This document shows, piece after piece, positions 19,508 to 28,764 of a DNA stretch of 64,000 bases. The DNA comes from Aromatoleum tolulyticum (GTDB lineage: Bacteria; Pseudomonadota; Gammaproteobacteria; Burkholderiales; Rhodocyclaceae). Below the pieces are notes generated by a model that ran no database searches, had not been told where the DNA came from, and saw only the letters and a program-made list of their open reading frames with translations. The translations under genes were made by a program, and so were the position numbers. The stretch lies in assembly GCF_900156155.1 (NCBI RefSeq), contig NZ_FTMD01000003.1:248001-312000 (forward strand). The letters run 5' to 3'. Position 1 is the first letter of the stretch, and the number at the start of each line of letters is the position of its first letter.

Positions 19508-19951
19508 ATGTTCAAGCACATACTGGTTCCCACCGACGGATCTCCGCTGTCCGAGAGCACCGTCGCCCGTGCCGTGTCCTTCGCGAAGGACGCCGGTGCG
19601 CGCATCACGTTCTTCTACGCGCAGCCCGACTTCCCCATGCCGATTTACGGGGAAGGTGCGCTGATCGATCCCACCACGCCGGAACAATTCGGCAAGGCTG
19701 CCGCCGACGAAGCTAAACGCATCCTCGACGCGGCGAAGAGCGCCGCGGACGAAGCGGGTGTCGCATCCGACACCGACACCATCGTCAACGAGGTTCCCTA
19801 TGAAGCAGTCATTGACGCGGCGCAGCGCCACGGCTGCGACCTGATCTTCATGGCGTCGCACGGGCGCCGCGGGATTGCCGGCCTGCTCCTGGGCAGCGAG
19901 ACGCAGAAGGTTCTCACCCACAGCAAGATCCCCGTACTCGTTTACCGCTGA
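19508..19951 (+). CDS. Universal stress protein, UspA family
   Basis: 147 residues, a single Usp domain. N-terminal KHILVPTDGSPLSE and C-terminal ATP-binding pattern G-x2-G-x9-G-S (GRRGIAGLLLGSETQKVL) show the nucleotide-binding subtype. Usp proteins aid survival under starvation and anoxia, and in Pseudomonas several are Anr-controlled. GGGAGA precedes ATG 19508; the in-frame start 8 codons earlier is rejected because the domain starts at Met-Phe-Lys. Monocistronic, divergent from the beta-CASP/phaC unit. Confidence 0.95.
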   Translation: MFKHILVPTDGSPLSESTVARAVSFAKDAGARITFFYAQPDFPMPIYGEGALIDPTTPEQFGKAAADEAKRILDAAKSAADEAGVASDTDTIVNEVPYEAVIDAAQRHGCDLIFMASHGRRGIAGLLLGSETQKVLTHSKIPVLVYR

Positions 19952-20014
19952 GCAGCGGCCGATTGGTTGCTCCATGCGCATCGGGCAGCGGGGAACCGCT
20001 GCCCGATGCCGATA

Positions 20015-20251
20015 TTACGCCTTCCGGTTGATCTCTGCGGCGCTGCGCTGAAAGAACAGCGTCAGCAAGCTGGACGCTGCACCCACCAGCCAGAAACCGA
20101 AGAAGCCGATCGAGTAGGTGGCCGTGAGTGAGTAATGCACTGGCTCGCCGAAGAGATATAGCTCCTGCGGATCGATCAACGTGAAAAAGACGGCCTCGGC
20201 AAGTCCGGCCACCAGAAACGACGGCCACAAAACCTGTACCCATTTCAGCAT
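20015..20251 (-). CDS. Small two-helix membrane protein at the end of the cco cluster
   Basis: 78 residues, function not recognised. Two hydrophobic segments: about 5-25 (VQVLWPSFLVAGLAEAVFFTL) and about 45-66 (TYSIGFFGFWLVGAASSLLTL), with DPQELYLFGEPVHYS between and a basic, glutamate-containing tail. ATG 20251 has GGGGGA upstream. It follows fixH by 20 bases on the same strand and is the last gene of the cco unit, so it may have a minor role in oxidase assembly; this is guilt by association only. Confidence 0.75.
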   Translation of the reverse strand: MLKWVQVLWPSFLVAGLAEAVFFTLIDPQELYLFGEPVHYSLTATYSIGFFGFWLVGAASSLLTLFFQRSAAEINRKA

Positions 20252-20271
20252 TGCATCCCCCAGCGTGGCTA

Positions 20272-20784
20272 TCAGGACTTGGCGGGAACGATACGGATCA
20301 CGGAATCGGCGGGAACGTTCGCCGACCCGTTCATGCGCCAGCTGCGCGATTCGTCCTCTACCTGCAGCAGCCACCGTCCGGCTGACAATGGCGCAAGCGG
20401 TGCCGCGAACACACCGTCACGACGTTTGAGCACCACCACCTGATCCATTCCTCCGCGTGTCGGATGGGAAATCGTCAGCACGACCGTCGGCGGCAGCGGC
20501 GCGCTGGCTGCGGACGAAAGATCGAGCGTCACCTCCTCGGCGCGCAGCCTGACGTCAGCCAGCAATCCGAGTTCCGCGGCCTTGAGCGAACGCGCGATCG
20601 TCTTTTCGATCGCCTTTCCTTCCTGGTAATAGTCGTCCACCACCAGACCGTCCCAGGTACTCACGGCGAGCCACAGGGTAACCATCCCCGCGACGACGGA
20701 TATGGCAGGAATGGCGATCAGGAACCAGGGCCAGCCCTGCCGATACCAGGGTTCCAGTGTCTTGTGCATGTTTGCACTGCGCAT
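20272..20784 (-). CDS. ccoH: CcoH/FixH-family cbb3 oxidase assembly protein
   Basis: 170 residues. One N-terminal membrane helix (about 18-42, WPWFLIAIPAISVVAGMVTLWLAV), then DGLVVDDYYQEGKAIEK, the family signature, and a periplasmic beta-rich domain. FixH/CcoH stabilises the cbb3 oxidase and helps its maturation. ATG 20784 is preceded by AGGAG at good spacing; Met6 is an alternative. It begins 14 bases after ccoG. Confidence 0.92.
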   Translation of the reverse strand: MRSANMHKTLEPWYRQGWPWFLIAIPAISVVAGMVTLWLAVSTWDGLVVDDYYQEGKAIEKTIARSLKAAELGLLADVRLRAEEVTLDLSSAASAPLPPTVVLTISHPTRGGMDQVVVLKRRDGVFAAPLAPLSAGRWLLQVEDESRSWRMNGSANVPADSVIRIVPAKS

Positions 20785-20798
20785 GCGTGTGCTCCTGA

Positions 20799-22229
20799 TT
20801 AGCGCGGAAGAAGGAAAGTCGTGCGTTCGCGGACCGCGGCGCCGGGGTCACCCGGAACACCGATCTCGAAAACGATCTCGTGGCTGCCGGGCGTCGCCGC
20901 CTCGGGCGGAACCTGGACCTGCACGGTCACCGATTCGGTCATCGCCGGCTGAATCTCGAACTGCTGCGGCCCTTCCAGCCGGATTCCCGCGAGACCGGAC
21001 ACGCGTACGACGACCGGACGCGTGACTTCCTGCATGTTCATGATGCGCAGCTGGTAGACGTTCTCGATCAGCCCGCCTGCGACCTCGCGCGCCAGCGTTG
21101 CGCGATCGCGGATCACGTCCACGCGCAAATCGGACCGAGTTGCCAGACTCCACACCGTCGCCAGCAGGATCAGGACAAGAACGCCGCCGTAGATCAACGT
21201 GCGGGGACGCAGGACGTGCCGCACGATTTCGCGCCGGCCCCAGTGACGGCGTACCGCGTTCTCGGTCGAATAACGGATCAGCCCACGGGGATAACCCATC
21301 TTGTCCATCACCTGATCGCAACCATCGATGCAGGCGCCGCAGCCGATGCACTCGTACTGGAGCCCCTCGCGGATGTCGATACCGGTGGGGCACACCTGCA
21401 CACAGATGCCGCAGTCGATGCAGTCCCCCACTCCGACGCTGCGTGGCTCCACGCCCTTGCGACGGCTTCCGCGCGGCTCGCCGCGCTCCTCGTCATAGGT
21501 CACGACAAGCGTGTCCGGGTCGAACATGACGCTCTGGAAACGCGCATAGGGGCACATGTACTTGCACACCTGCTCGCGCATCACGCCGGCGAACAGGTAC
21601 GTGAAGCCGCCGTAGAACAGGATCCAGAAAATTTCCCACGGCCCGAAGGCGAAAGTCCTGGCGGACTGCAGCAGTTCATCGACCGGCGTGAAATAGGCGA
21701 CGAGCGTGAAACCGGTCCACAGGGAGAACAGCCCCCAGGCCGAAAACTTGGCCGCGCGCAGACCGAACTTCCGCGCGTCCATCGGAGCGGCCTCGAGCTT
21801 GCGGCGCTTGTTGTGGTCGCCCTCGATCTTCTCCTCGATCCACATGAAAATTTCAGTGTAGACCGTTTGCGGGCAGGCATATCCGCACCACAGGCGACCG
21901 GCGATCGCGGTGAAGAAGAACAGGGCGTAGGCGGAGATGATGAGCAGGATCGCCAGATAGAACACGTCCTGCGGCCAGAAGACCCAGCCGAAGATGTAGA
22001 ACTTGCGTTCGGTAAGGTGAAACAGGACCGCCTGGCGGTCGTTCCAGGTCAGCCATGGCAGGCCGTAATAGATGATCTGGGTCAGCCAGACGAGGGCCCA
22101 ACGCCAGTTTGCAAAGACGCCCTTCACCGACCGGACATGAATTTTCTGCCTGGCCGCATACAGATCGTCGCCTTGCTCTTCCCGAAGCTGCGATTTCGGG
22201 ACCACGCGCACCCGTACCGGATCGCTCAT
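20799..22229 (-). CDS. ccoG: CcoG/RdxA/FixG cytochrome c oxidase accessory protein
   Basis: 476 residues. Membrane-bound ferredoxin-like protein with two [4Fe-4S] motifs (CIDCGICVQVCP and CIGCGACIDGCD), further conserved CGYACPQTVYTE and CKYMCPYARFQS in the membrane region, and a C-terminal Ig-like periplasmic domain after a last helix. CcoG is a cupric reductase supplying Cu(I) for cbb3 assembly (known for the family). ATG 22229 was chosen; the longer frame upstream covers a hairpin and is not conserved. The ribosome site is weak. Confidence 0.95.
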   Translation of the reverse strand: MSDPVRVRVVPKSQLREEQGDDLYAARQKIHVRSVKGVFANWRWALVWLTQIIYYGLPWLTWNDRQAVLFHLTERKFYIFGWVFWPQDVFYLAILLIISAYALFFFTAIAGRLWCGYACPQTVYTEIFMWIEEKIEGDHNKRRKLEAAPMDARKFGLRAAKFSAWGLFSLWTGFTLVAYFTPVDELLQSARTFAFGPWEIFWILFYGGFTYLFAGVMREQVCKYMCPYARFQSVMFDPDTLVVTYDEERGEPRGSRRKGVEPRSVGVGDCIDCGICVQVCPTGIDIREGLQYECIGCGACIDGCDQVMDKMGYPRGLIRYSTENAVRRHWGRREIVRHVLRPRTLIYGGVLVLILLATVWSLATRSDLRVDVIRDRATLAREVAGGLIENVYQLRIMNMQEVTRPVVVRVSGLAGIRLEGPQQFEIQPAMTESVTVQVQVPPEAATPGSHEIVFEIGVPGDPGAAVRERTTFLLPR

Positions 22230-22270
22230 TATCGCTATATCCGTATCTTCTGATTTACTGGTAATAATTT

Positions 22271-22292
22271 TCCCCGGGGCGAACCCCGGGGA
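22271..22292 (-). other. Strong stem-loop between ccoP and ccoG
   Basis: A 9-bp perfect GC-rich stem, TCCCCGGGG (22271-22279) with CCCCGGGGA (22284-22292), and a 4-base loop. No U-run follows on the minus strand (AAATTATTA comes next), so it is not a standard terminator. It could protect the ccoNOQP 3' end or set its expression level above that of ccoGH. Confidence 0.6.
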
Positions 22293-22326
22293 CAAAACAG
22301 CAATGCAGCTAATTCAGGATTTCGAC

Positions 22327-23232
22327 TTACTTGGCGGCCGGTTGGTTCGAGAGGCCATACACATACGACGCCAGCAGATGGACCTTGGCCTCGCCGAGGA
22401 ACTCGCCGAATCCGGGCATGCGGTTGGTACGACCGTTCTGCACCGTTTCCGTCATGACGGCTTCGCTCGAACTGTACAACCAGTCCCCGTCGGTCAGGTT
22501 CGGAGCGCCCATCGCCTGGGTTCCCTTCGCCTCGGGGCCGTGGCAGGCGACGCAGTTCTGCTGGAACAGCTCCGCCCCGCGCTGGGCGCGCAGCGAATCA
22601 TGGGCGAGACCCGACAGCGAACGGACGTAGTTCACGACATCCTTGACCCCCTCAGGCCCCAAAACGGGCCCGAACGGCGGCATCATGCCCATGCGCCCGC
22701 CGGTGATCGTGGTCTTGATCGTCTCGGCCTCACCGCCCCAGTTCCACGCCTTGTCGGTCAGGTTCGGGAAGCCCTTCGCTCCGCGCGCATCCGCACCGTG
22801 GCATTGTGCGCAATAGGTCACGAACAGCCGCTTGCCGGCGCCGCGTGCTTCCTCGTCGGCCGCGACCGCAGCCACGTCCATGCCCTGATACTTGGCGAAG
22901 ATCGGAGCGTAACGCTCTTCGGCCTGGCGCATCTCGGTCTCGTACTGACCGACGGCACTCCAGCCCAGCACACCCTTCGTATTGCCGAAACCCGGGTACA
23001 TTGCCAGATACGCCACGGCAAAGATCAGCGTGATCCAGAAGAGGTACAACCACCAGCGCGGCAGCGGGTTGTTGTACTCGGCGAGGTTTTCGTCCCACAC
23101 GTGACCGTGGAGCTCTACCGGGCCGGTTTCCCGCTTGTTGTTCGACATGAGCACGAACAAACAGAACAGCAGGCTCAGGCCCACCAGGCCCATCACGTAC
23201 GAGTTCCAGAAGCCGCTAATAAAGTCAGCCAT
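22327..23232 (-). CDS. ccoP: cbb3-type cytochrome c oxidase subunit III (dihaem cytochrome c)
   Basis: 301 residues. Two membrane-proximal N-terminal helices (SYVMGLVGLSLLFCLFVLM and LPRWWLYLFWITLIFAVAYL), then two cytochrome c domains with CAQCH and CVACH haem motifs and axial methionine segments (GRMGMMPPF and NRMPGFG). It passes electrons toward CcoO/CcoN. AAGGA precedes ATG 23232. The start overlaps the end of ccoQ by 8 bases. Confidence 0.97.
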   Translation of the reverse strand: MADFISGFWNSYVMGLVGLSLLFCLFVLMSNNKRETGPVELHGHVWDENLAEYNNPLPRWWLYLFWITLIFAVAYLAMYPGFGNTKGVLGWSAVGQYETEMRQAEERYAPIFAKYQGMDVAAVAADEEARGAGKRLFVTYCAQCHGADARGAKGFPNLTDKAWNWGGEAETIKTTITGGRMGMMPPFGPVLGPEGVKDVVNYVRSLSGLAHDSLRAQRGAELFQQNCVACHGPEAKGTQAMGAPNLTDGDWLYSSSEAVMTETVQNGRTNRMPGFGEFLGEAKVHLLASYVYGLSNQPAAK

Positions 23233-23413
23233 TTTTATCCTTCCTTGCGGTGCCGCCCCCCGGGAGGGCCGGCGCATCGTCATCGGTGAAGGGAAGTCGC
23301 GCCGCCTCCTCGAAGCCTGCCCGTGCGCTCCTGCTGTATGCCCATACGCAGATGGCGAGAAAACAGGTGAGACCGAGCACGGTCACGAGGGACCGGAGAT
23401 CGTTGATATCCAC
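23225..23413 (-). CDS. ccoQ: cbb3-type oxidase subunit IV
   Basis: 62 residues, one membrane helix (about 7-27, RSLVTVLGLTCFLAICVWAYS), typical of CcoQ/FixQ, which stabilises the assembled oxidase. It overlaps the ccoP start by 8 bases and lies 17 bases after ccoO. Confidence 0.9.
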   Translation of the reverse strand: MDINDLRSLVTVLGLTCFLAICVWAYSRSARAGFEEAARLPFTDDDAPALPGGGTARKDKNG

Positions 23414-23430
23414 GGCGCTTCTCCTTTTCC

Positions 23431-24063
<633 letters not shown>

Positions 24064-24078
24064 GTCCTGTCTCTCCGA

Positions 24079-25503
24079 TTAAGCGTGGGCGGCAGCAGGA
24101 GCGACCACGGGCGCCTCGTACGCCTTCTCGCCCGCCATCGTCTTGACCATGTTGTAGAACATGATGAGCATGCCGGTGAGGAACATCACACCGCCCGCCA
24201 GGCGGATCGCCCAGAACGGATAGCTCGCCTTCACGCTTTCGACAAAGGAATAGGTCAGCGTGCCGTCCGGGTTCGTGGCGCGCCACATCAGACCCTGCAT
24301 CACACCGGCGATCCACATCGACGCGATGTACAGCACGATGCCGATCGTCGCGATCCAGAAGTGGGTGTTGATCAGCCCGACCGAGTACATCTGGGTCTTG
24401 CCGTACATGCGCGGGATCAGGTAGTACATCGAACCGATCGAGATCATCGCGACCCACCCGAGCGCGCCCGAATGCACGTGTCCGACCGTCCAGTCGGTGT
24501 AGTGCGACAGGGCATTGACCGTCTTGATCGACATCATCGGACCTTCGAAGGTCGACATGCCGTAGAAGGACAGCGCGGTGATCAGGAACTTCAGGATCGG
24601 ATCGGTACGCAGCTTGTGCCACGCGCCCGAGAGCGTCATCACGCCGTTGATCATGCCGCCCCACGACGGCGCCAGCAGGATCAGCGAGAAGATCATGCCC
24701 ACCGACTGGGTCCAGTCGGGCAGCGCCGTGTAGTGCAGGTGGTGCGGACCTGCCCACATGTAAGTGAAGATCAGCGCCCAGAAGTGCACCACCGACAGGC
24801 GATAGGAATACACCGGACGCTCGGCCTGCTTCGGCACGAAGTAGTACATCATGCCGAGAAAGCCCGCGGTCAGGAAGAAGCCCACCGCATTGTGGCCATA
24901 CCACCACTGGATCATCGCGTCCTGAACGCCGGCATAGGCGGAGTAGGACTTCGTCAGGCTGACCGGCATCGCGGCGCTATTGACGATGTGGAGCAGCGCG
25001 ACCGTGAGGATGAAGCCGCCGAAAAACCAGTTCGCAACGTAGATGTGGCTGGTCTTGCGCTTCGCGATCGTACCGAAGAACACGATTGCGTAGGACACCC
25101 ACACGACGGCGATCAGGATATCGATCGGCCACTCGAGCTCGGCGTACTCCTTACCGGAGGTGAAGCCCAGCGGCAGGGAAATCGCCGCCAGCACGATCAC
25201 CAGTTGCCAGCCCCAGAACGTGAAGGTCGCCAGCTTTGGCGCGAACAGCGGCGTATGACACGTACGCTGCACGACGAAATACGAGGTCGCAAACAGCGCA
25301 CAGCCGCCGAAGGCGAAGATCACCGCGTTCGTGTGGAGCGGACGCAACCTGCCGAAATGCAGCCACTCGCCCAGATTGAGCTCCGGCCAGACAAGTTGCG
25401 CCGCAACGATGACCCCCACCAGCATGCCCACCACTCCCCACACCACGGTCATGATGGAGAACTGGCGGACGACGTTGTAGTTATAAGTCGCCTGCGATTG
25501 CAT
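24079..25503 (-). CDS. ccoN: cbb3-type oxidase catalytic subunit I
   Basis: 474 residues, about 12 membrane helices. Haem-copper oxidase core reducing O2 at high affinity with low-spin haem b, high-spin haem b3 and CuB. Characteristic C-family segments: [42 protein letters not shown] (the active-site His and cross-linked Tyr region), [15 protein letters not shown], and [20 protein letters not shown] 25503 is preceded by AAGGGGAG; the in-frame extension upstream is not conserved. First gene of ccoNOQPGH. Its promoter is unclear (see 25504-25691). Confidence 0.98.
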   Translation of the reverse strand: MQSQATYNYNVVRQFSIMTVVWGVVGMLVGVIVAAQLVWPELNLGEWLHFGRLRPLHTNAVIFAFGGCALFATSYFVVQRTCHTPLFAPKLATFTFWGWQLVIVLAAISLPLGFTSGKEYAELEWPIDILIAVVWVSYAIVFFGTIAKRKTSHIYVANWFFGGFILTVALLHIVNSAAMPVSLTKSYSAYAGVQDAMIQWWYGHNAVGFFLTAGFLGMMYYFVPKQAERPVYSYRLSVVHFWALIFTYMWAGPHHLHYTALPDWTQSVGMIFSLILLAPSWGGMINGVMTLSGAWHKLRTDPILKFLITALSFYGMSTFEGPMMSIKTVNALSHYTDWTVGHVHSGALGWVAMISIGSMYYLIPRMYGKTQMYSVGLINTHFWIATIGIVLYIASMWIAGVMQGLMWRATNPDGTLTYSFVESVKASYPFWAIRLAGGVMFLTGMLIMFYNMVKTMAGEKAYEAPVVAPAAAHA

Positions 25504-25691
25504 GGAACTCCCCTTGAGATGAAGAAAACCTCCGCACCAGTCCGGGAGAGCATGTGCAACGGCTCGCCACGGACTCGTGACAACGGCCGACATTCTATTG
25601 CACTGCAGTAGTGGGTGAAAATACCCAATTACAAAAAAAACCTGTTGCCAGCATGGTTTTAATTACTGCATCATAGCCCGTGCTTTCGGGC
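25504..25691 (-). promoter_or_regulatory. ccoN leader region with a possible internal promoter
   Basis: 188 bases between the terminator-like hairpin and the ccoN ATG. On the minus strand TATGAT (25670-25675) is the best -10, but its -35 would fall on the U-run, and no Fnr box lies at -41.5 of it. No open frame or other structure is evident. ccoN may be read from here or by read-through. Confidence 0.3.
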
Positions 25692-25721
25692 AAAAAAAAA
25701 GGGTGCGCATCAAGCGCACCC
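25692..25721 (-). terminator. Rho-independent terminator between ccoS and ccoN
   Basis: Minus strand: GGGTGCGC (25714-25721) pairs with 25701-25708, a 5-base loop, followed at once by nine U (25692-25700). This is a textbook intrinsic terminator placed upstream of ccoN. Confidence 0.85.
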
Positions 25722-25798
25722 CCAACCCCAACAGAGAGACAAAAATTCCTTACCAGATTGGCGCGATCGAATCGCGACGCACCAATCTCGAAAACCGT
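25692..25798 (-). ncRNA. Candidate Fnr-activated small RNA upstream of ccoN
   Basis: Predicted transcript of about 107 nt. Order: start near 25798; stem-loop 1 at 25755-25788 (outer 7-bp stem AGATTGG/CCAATCT, inner CGCGAT/ATCGCG around TCG); an unpaired, pyrimidine-rich stretch with TTTTTGTCTCTCTG (25733-25746); then a GC hairpin and nine U. It has no open frame. It starts 94 bases beyond the ccoS stop and ends 188 bases before ccoN. Architecture recalls FnrS, AniS and PhrS-type oxygen-responsive sRNAs. The alternative is an attenuated leader of ccoNOQP. Confidence 0.55.
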
Positions 25799-25804
25799 AA
25801 GAAA

Positions 25805-25846
25805 AGTATGCCAATCCTCGTTCTCCGGGGCGTTGACGTAGGTCAA
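25805..25846 (-). promoter_or_regulatory. Fnr/Anr-dependent promoter upstream of ccoN
   Basis: Fnr box TTGACGTAGGTCAA (25833-25846) and -10 CATACT (25805-25810). With a start at 25798 the box centre is exactly at -41.5, the class II Fnr position. No competing -35 is needed. The plus strand has no -10 at the matching place, so the promoter points toward ccoN. Confidence 0.75.
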
Positions 25847-25892
25847 CAAACCCCTCGGGGGGATTGGAGGGGGCATTCCCCTGCCGCCGGAA

Positions 25893-26096
25893 TCACTGTT
25901 TCCCGATCTGCGAGGGCGAGTCATCGGACTGTTCCGGCTTCGTGCCTTCGGGCTGATCACGGTCGTCCATGAGCATGCGATAGGCGGGTCCTTCCATGTC
26001 ATCGTACTGACCCGAGCGCAGCGACCACCAGAAGATTGCGCCGATCACGAACACCAGCACGACCGAGAGCGGCACGAGGATGTAAAGACTTTCCAT
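25893..26096 (-). CDS. ccoS: CcoS, cbb3 oxidase maturation protein
   Basis: 67 residues. One N-terminal helix (about 4-26, LYILVPLSVVLVFVIGAIFWWSL), then SGQYDDMEGPAYRMLMDDR, the CcoS signature. Needed for haem and copper cofactor insertion into CcoN. It begins 6 bases after ccoI, so the two are co-transcribed. Confidence 0.93.
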   Translation of the reverse strand: MESLYILVPLSVVLVFVIGAIFWWSLRSGQYDDMEGPAYRMLMDDRDQPEGTKPEQSDDSPSQIGKQ

Positions 26097-26102
26097 GAAT
26101 TT

Positions 26103-28583
26103 TCAGTTTATCCGGCGATGGTCCTGCAGGCGAAGGGCGTTTAGCACGACGAGCAGCGAACTTCCTGCCATGCCAATCCCGGCCATCCAGGGCGTGACCA
26201 GCCCCGCCATCGCGAGCGGGACCGACGTGAAGTTGTAGGCGAAGGACCACCACAGGTTCTGCCGGATGACCGTCAGGGTGCGCCGGGCGAGATCCACGCC
26301 ACGCCCCAGCCCCGCCAGGTTCTCGCTCAGCAGCACGATGTCACCCTGATTGCGAGCAAGCTCTGTCCCTCCCCCCATCGCCACCGAAACATGGACCTGG
26401 GCGAGGACCGGCGCATCATTTACGCCGTCACCGACCATGGCCACGACCGCTGACGGATCGGCCTGCAACCCGGCAATGAAGTCGCGCTTGCCCTGCGGCG
26501 TCATTCCGCCATGCGCTTCATTCAGCCCCAACCGGGCCGCGATCGAAGCCGCGACGGACTGCGTGTCGCCGCTCAGCACGGTCGTGCGGATGCCCTCGGC
26601 CGCCAGCTTCGCGCTCAGCTGACCGGCCTCCGGCCGGGCAACGTCGGCCAGGCGGAAAAGCCCCAGGCAGCGCCCCCGCCCACCGAGGGCGACGACGGAG
26701 CCGCCGCGCCCCGACAGCTCGTCGACGCTTGACGGCAAGTCGCAGCCGAGATGCGCCGCGACGAAGTCCGGGCGTCCCAGCCAGTAGGATTCCCCATCCA
26801 CCGTACCCGTAACCCCCTGCCCCGTTTCCGACGCGAGATTCCGGGCCGCGGGGAGATCCGCATCATCGTTCGAGCGGCGCAGGGCGCGGGCGACCGGGTG
26901 CTCGGACGATTGCTCGAGGGCGCCTGCGATCGCCCGCAACTGCCCGACATCGAGATCGGCAAGCGGCAGCGTTTCCTCGAGCGTCAAGTGACCCAGTGTG
27001 AGGGTGCCGGTCTTGTCGAAGACGAAATGGTTCGCGTTCGCCAGCGTCTCGATCGCGTGACCGCGGGTCACGAGCACGCCCATCCGCGCCAGCGCGTCGG
27101 TCGCGACCGTGAGCGCGACCGGCGTCGCGAGCGACAGTGCGCACGGACATGCCACCACCAGCACCGACACGAACACCCACAGGGCCCGCGACGGATCCAC
27201 GAAATACCACACGACGCCCGTGACGCTCGCCAGAACCAGCAACACGACGATGAATACGACGGCGACCTTGTCGGACTGCCGGGCGATCGCCGGCTTCTCG
27301 CTCGCGGCACGCTCCATCAGCCGCTGAATCGCCGCGAGCCGGGTCGAATCGCCCGTCTGCTCCACCCGGATCGCAAGCGGGCTGGAGATGTTGATGCTCC
27401 CGCCCGTCACCTCGCTGCCGACCGACTTGGGCACCGGCAGGCTCTCCCCGGTGAGCAGGGCCTCGTTGGCTTCGCTCTGCCCGTCGATCACGACACCGTC
27501 GGCCGGAACGACCTCGCCCGGCCGTATGCGCAGGACGTCGCCCGCAACGAGCTGCGAGACGGGAATCCGTTCGCCGGTCAGGGACGGCCAGCCCGGAAGC
27601 CGTTCGGCGAAAGCCGGCAGGACCTTGCCGAGCTCCTCCACACCGCGCACGGCCTTCTGTCGCGCGATCATTTCGAGGTAGCGCCCGCAGAGCAAGAAGA
27701 AGACGAACATCGTCACCGAGTCGAAATACACTTCGCCCCGCGCCGTCAGTGTTGCCCACACGCTTGCGACGAATGCGCTGCCCACCCCCAGCGCAACCGG
27801 CACGTCCATGCCCAGCCGGCGCAGCTTGACGTCACGTAGTGCCCGCCGGAAGAACGGCGCCGCGGAATACACGACGACCGGCAGCGTCAGCACGAGGCTT
27901 GCCCAGCGCATCAGCAGTTCGATGTCGGGCGTCAGGTCGCCCTCCCCGGCGACATATGCCGGGAAGGCGTACATCATCACCTGCATCATGCCGAAGCCGG
28001 CAACGAACAGCCGCCACAGCATCGAGCGACGTTCGCGCTTCGCAATCTGCTCGGAACGCTCCGCGTCGTAGGGATAGGCGCGGTAACCGATGGCCTGGAT
28101 GGCCGCGAGGATGTCCGACAGCCGCGTGCGGCGCTCGTCCCAGCGCACCCGCGCGCGCCGCGTGGCGTAATTGATATCGACCAGCGACACGCCCGGCTGG
28201 CGCGAGACATGCTGCTCATTCAGCCAGACGCAGGCTGCACAGGTGATCCCCTCGAGGATCAGCGAGGCCTCCCGCTCGTGTTCTCCGACGGGTTCGACGA
28301 AGCTCTTCTGGAAGTCCGGGTGGTCGAACAGTCCAAGCTCCTGCAGTTCCGCCGGCAGGGCCTCCTTTTGCGGCTCCGGCATCGCGTCGCGGTGCCGGTA
28401 ATAATCAGTGAGCCCGTTGTCGACGATGGAGCGCGCGACTGCCTCGCAGCCCACGCAGCACATCCGCCGCTCGACGCCGTCGATCGCAACGTAGTGGCTG
28501 GTCTGCGGCGGAACGGGCAGGCCGCAGTGGTAGCACTCGGCGGCAGGAGATGAAGCGGAAACGGCAGTTTCGGACGAAGTCAT
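26103..28583 (-). CDS. ccoI: CcoI/FixI Cu+ P-type ATPase for cbb3 oxidase assembly
   Basis: 826 residues. N-terminal cysteine-rich segment (ECYHCGLPV ... RMCCVGCEAV), typical of FixI and absent from CopA, then one HMA domain with GITCAACVWL, eight expected helices with CPCALSLATP, phosphorylation DKTGTLT and hinge GDGVNDAP. FixI/CcoI is a slow exporter that supplies copper to cbb3, not to detoxification. ATG 28583 was chosen because the family starts there; ATG 28631 adds 16 codons. Neither has a clear ribosome site. With ccoS it forms a unit upstream of ccoNOQP. Confidence 0.95.
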   Translation of the reverse strand: MTSSETAVSASSPAAECYHCGLPVPPQTSHYVAIDGVERRMCCVGCEAVARSIVDNGLTDYYRHRDAMPEPQKEALPAELQELGLFDHPDFQKSFVEPVGEHEREASLILEGITCAACVWLNEQHVSRQPGVSLVDINYATRRARVRWDERRTRLSDILAAIQAIGYRAYPYDAERSEQIAKRERRSMLWRLFVAGFGMMQVMMYAFPAYVAGEGDLTPDIELLMRWASLVLTLPVVVYSAAPFFRRALRDVKLRRLGMDVPVALGVGSAFVASVWATLTARGEVYFDSVTMFVFFLLCGRYLEMIARQKAVRGVEELGKVLPAFAERLPGWPSLTGERIPVSQLVAGDVLRIRPGEVVPADGVVIDGQSEANEALLTGESLPVPKSVGSEVTGGSINISSPLAIRVEQTGDSTRLAAIQRLMERAASEKPAIARQSDKVAVVFIVVLLVLASVTGVVWYFVDPSRALWVFVSVLVVACPCALSLATPVALTVATDALARMGVLVTRGHAIETLANANHFVFDKTGTLTLGHLTLEETLPLADLDVGQLRAIAGALEQSSEHPVARALRRSNDDADLPAARNLASETGQGVTGTVDGESYWLGRPDFVAAHLGCDLPSSVDELSGRGGSVVALGGRGRCLGLFRLADVARPEAGQLSAKLAAEGIRTTVLSGDTQSVAASIAARLGLNEAHGGMTPQGKRDFIAGLQADPSAVVAMVGDGVNDAPVLAQVHVSVAMGGGTELARNQGDIVLLSENLAGLGRGVDLARRTLTVIRQNLWWSFAYNFTSVPLAMAGLVTPWMAGIGMAGSSLLVVLNALRLQDHRRIN

Positions 28584-28698
28584 CGGAACGTGCGGAAAGA
28601 AGCCGGACAGGCGGCCGCTGCAGCGCAGCATGAAACGGGGAGGAACTCACTTTTAGCACACTTCCCCGATCCCCACCAACGCCCCATCCGGAGGCCCG

Positions 28699-28737
28699 GA
28701 AAAACGCAGGGGGCGGCCACCCTCGGCACGCCCCCTG
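28699..28737 (-). terminator. Terminator of the short-chain dehydrogenase gene
   Basis: Stem CAGGGGGCG (28707-28715) with CGCCCCCTG (28729-28737), a 13-base loop, then CGTTTTT on the minus strand. It isolates the dehydrogenase from ccoI. Confidence 0.75.
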
Positions 28738-28764
28738 CTTGGACCGGCAATCCGGAACGCCGAC

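Noticed and set aside
22271-22292. Terminator between ccoP and ccoG
   Set aside because: No U-run follows on the coding strand, and ccoG has no other clear promoter.
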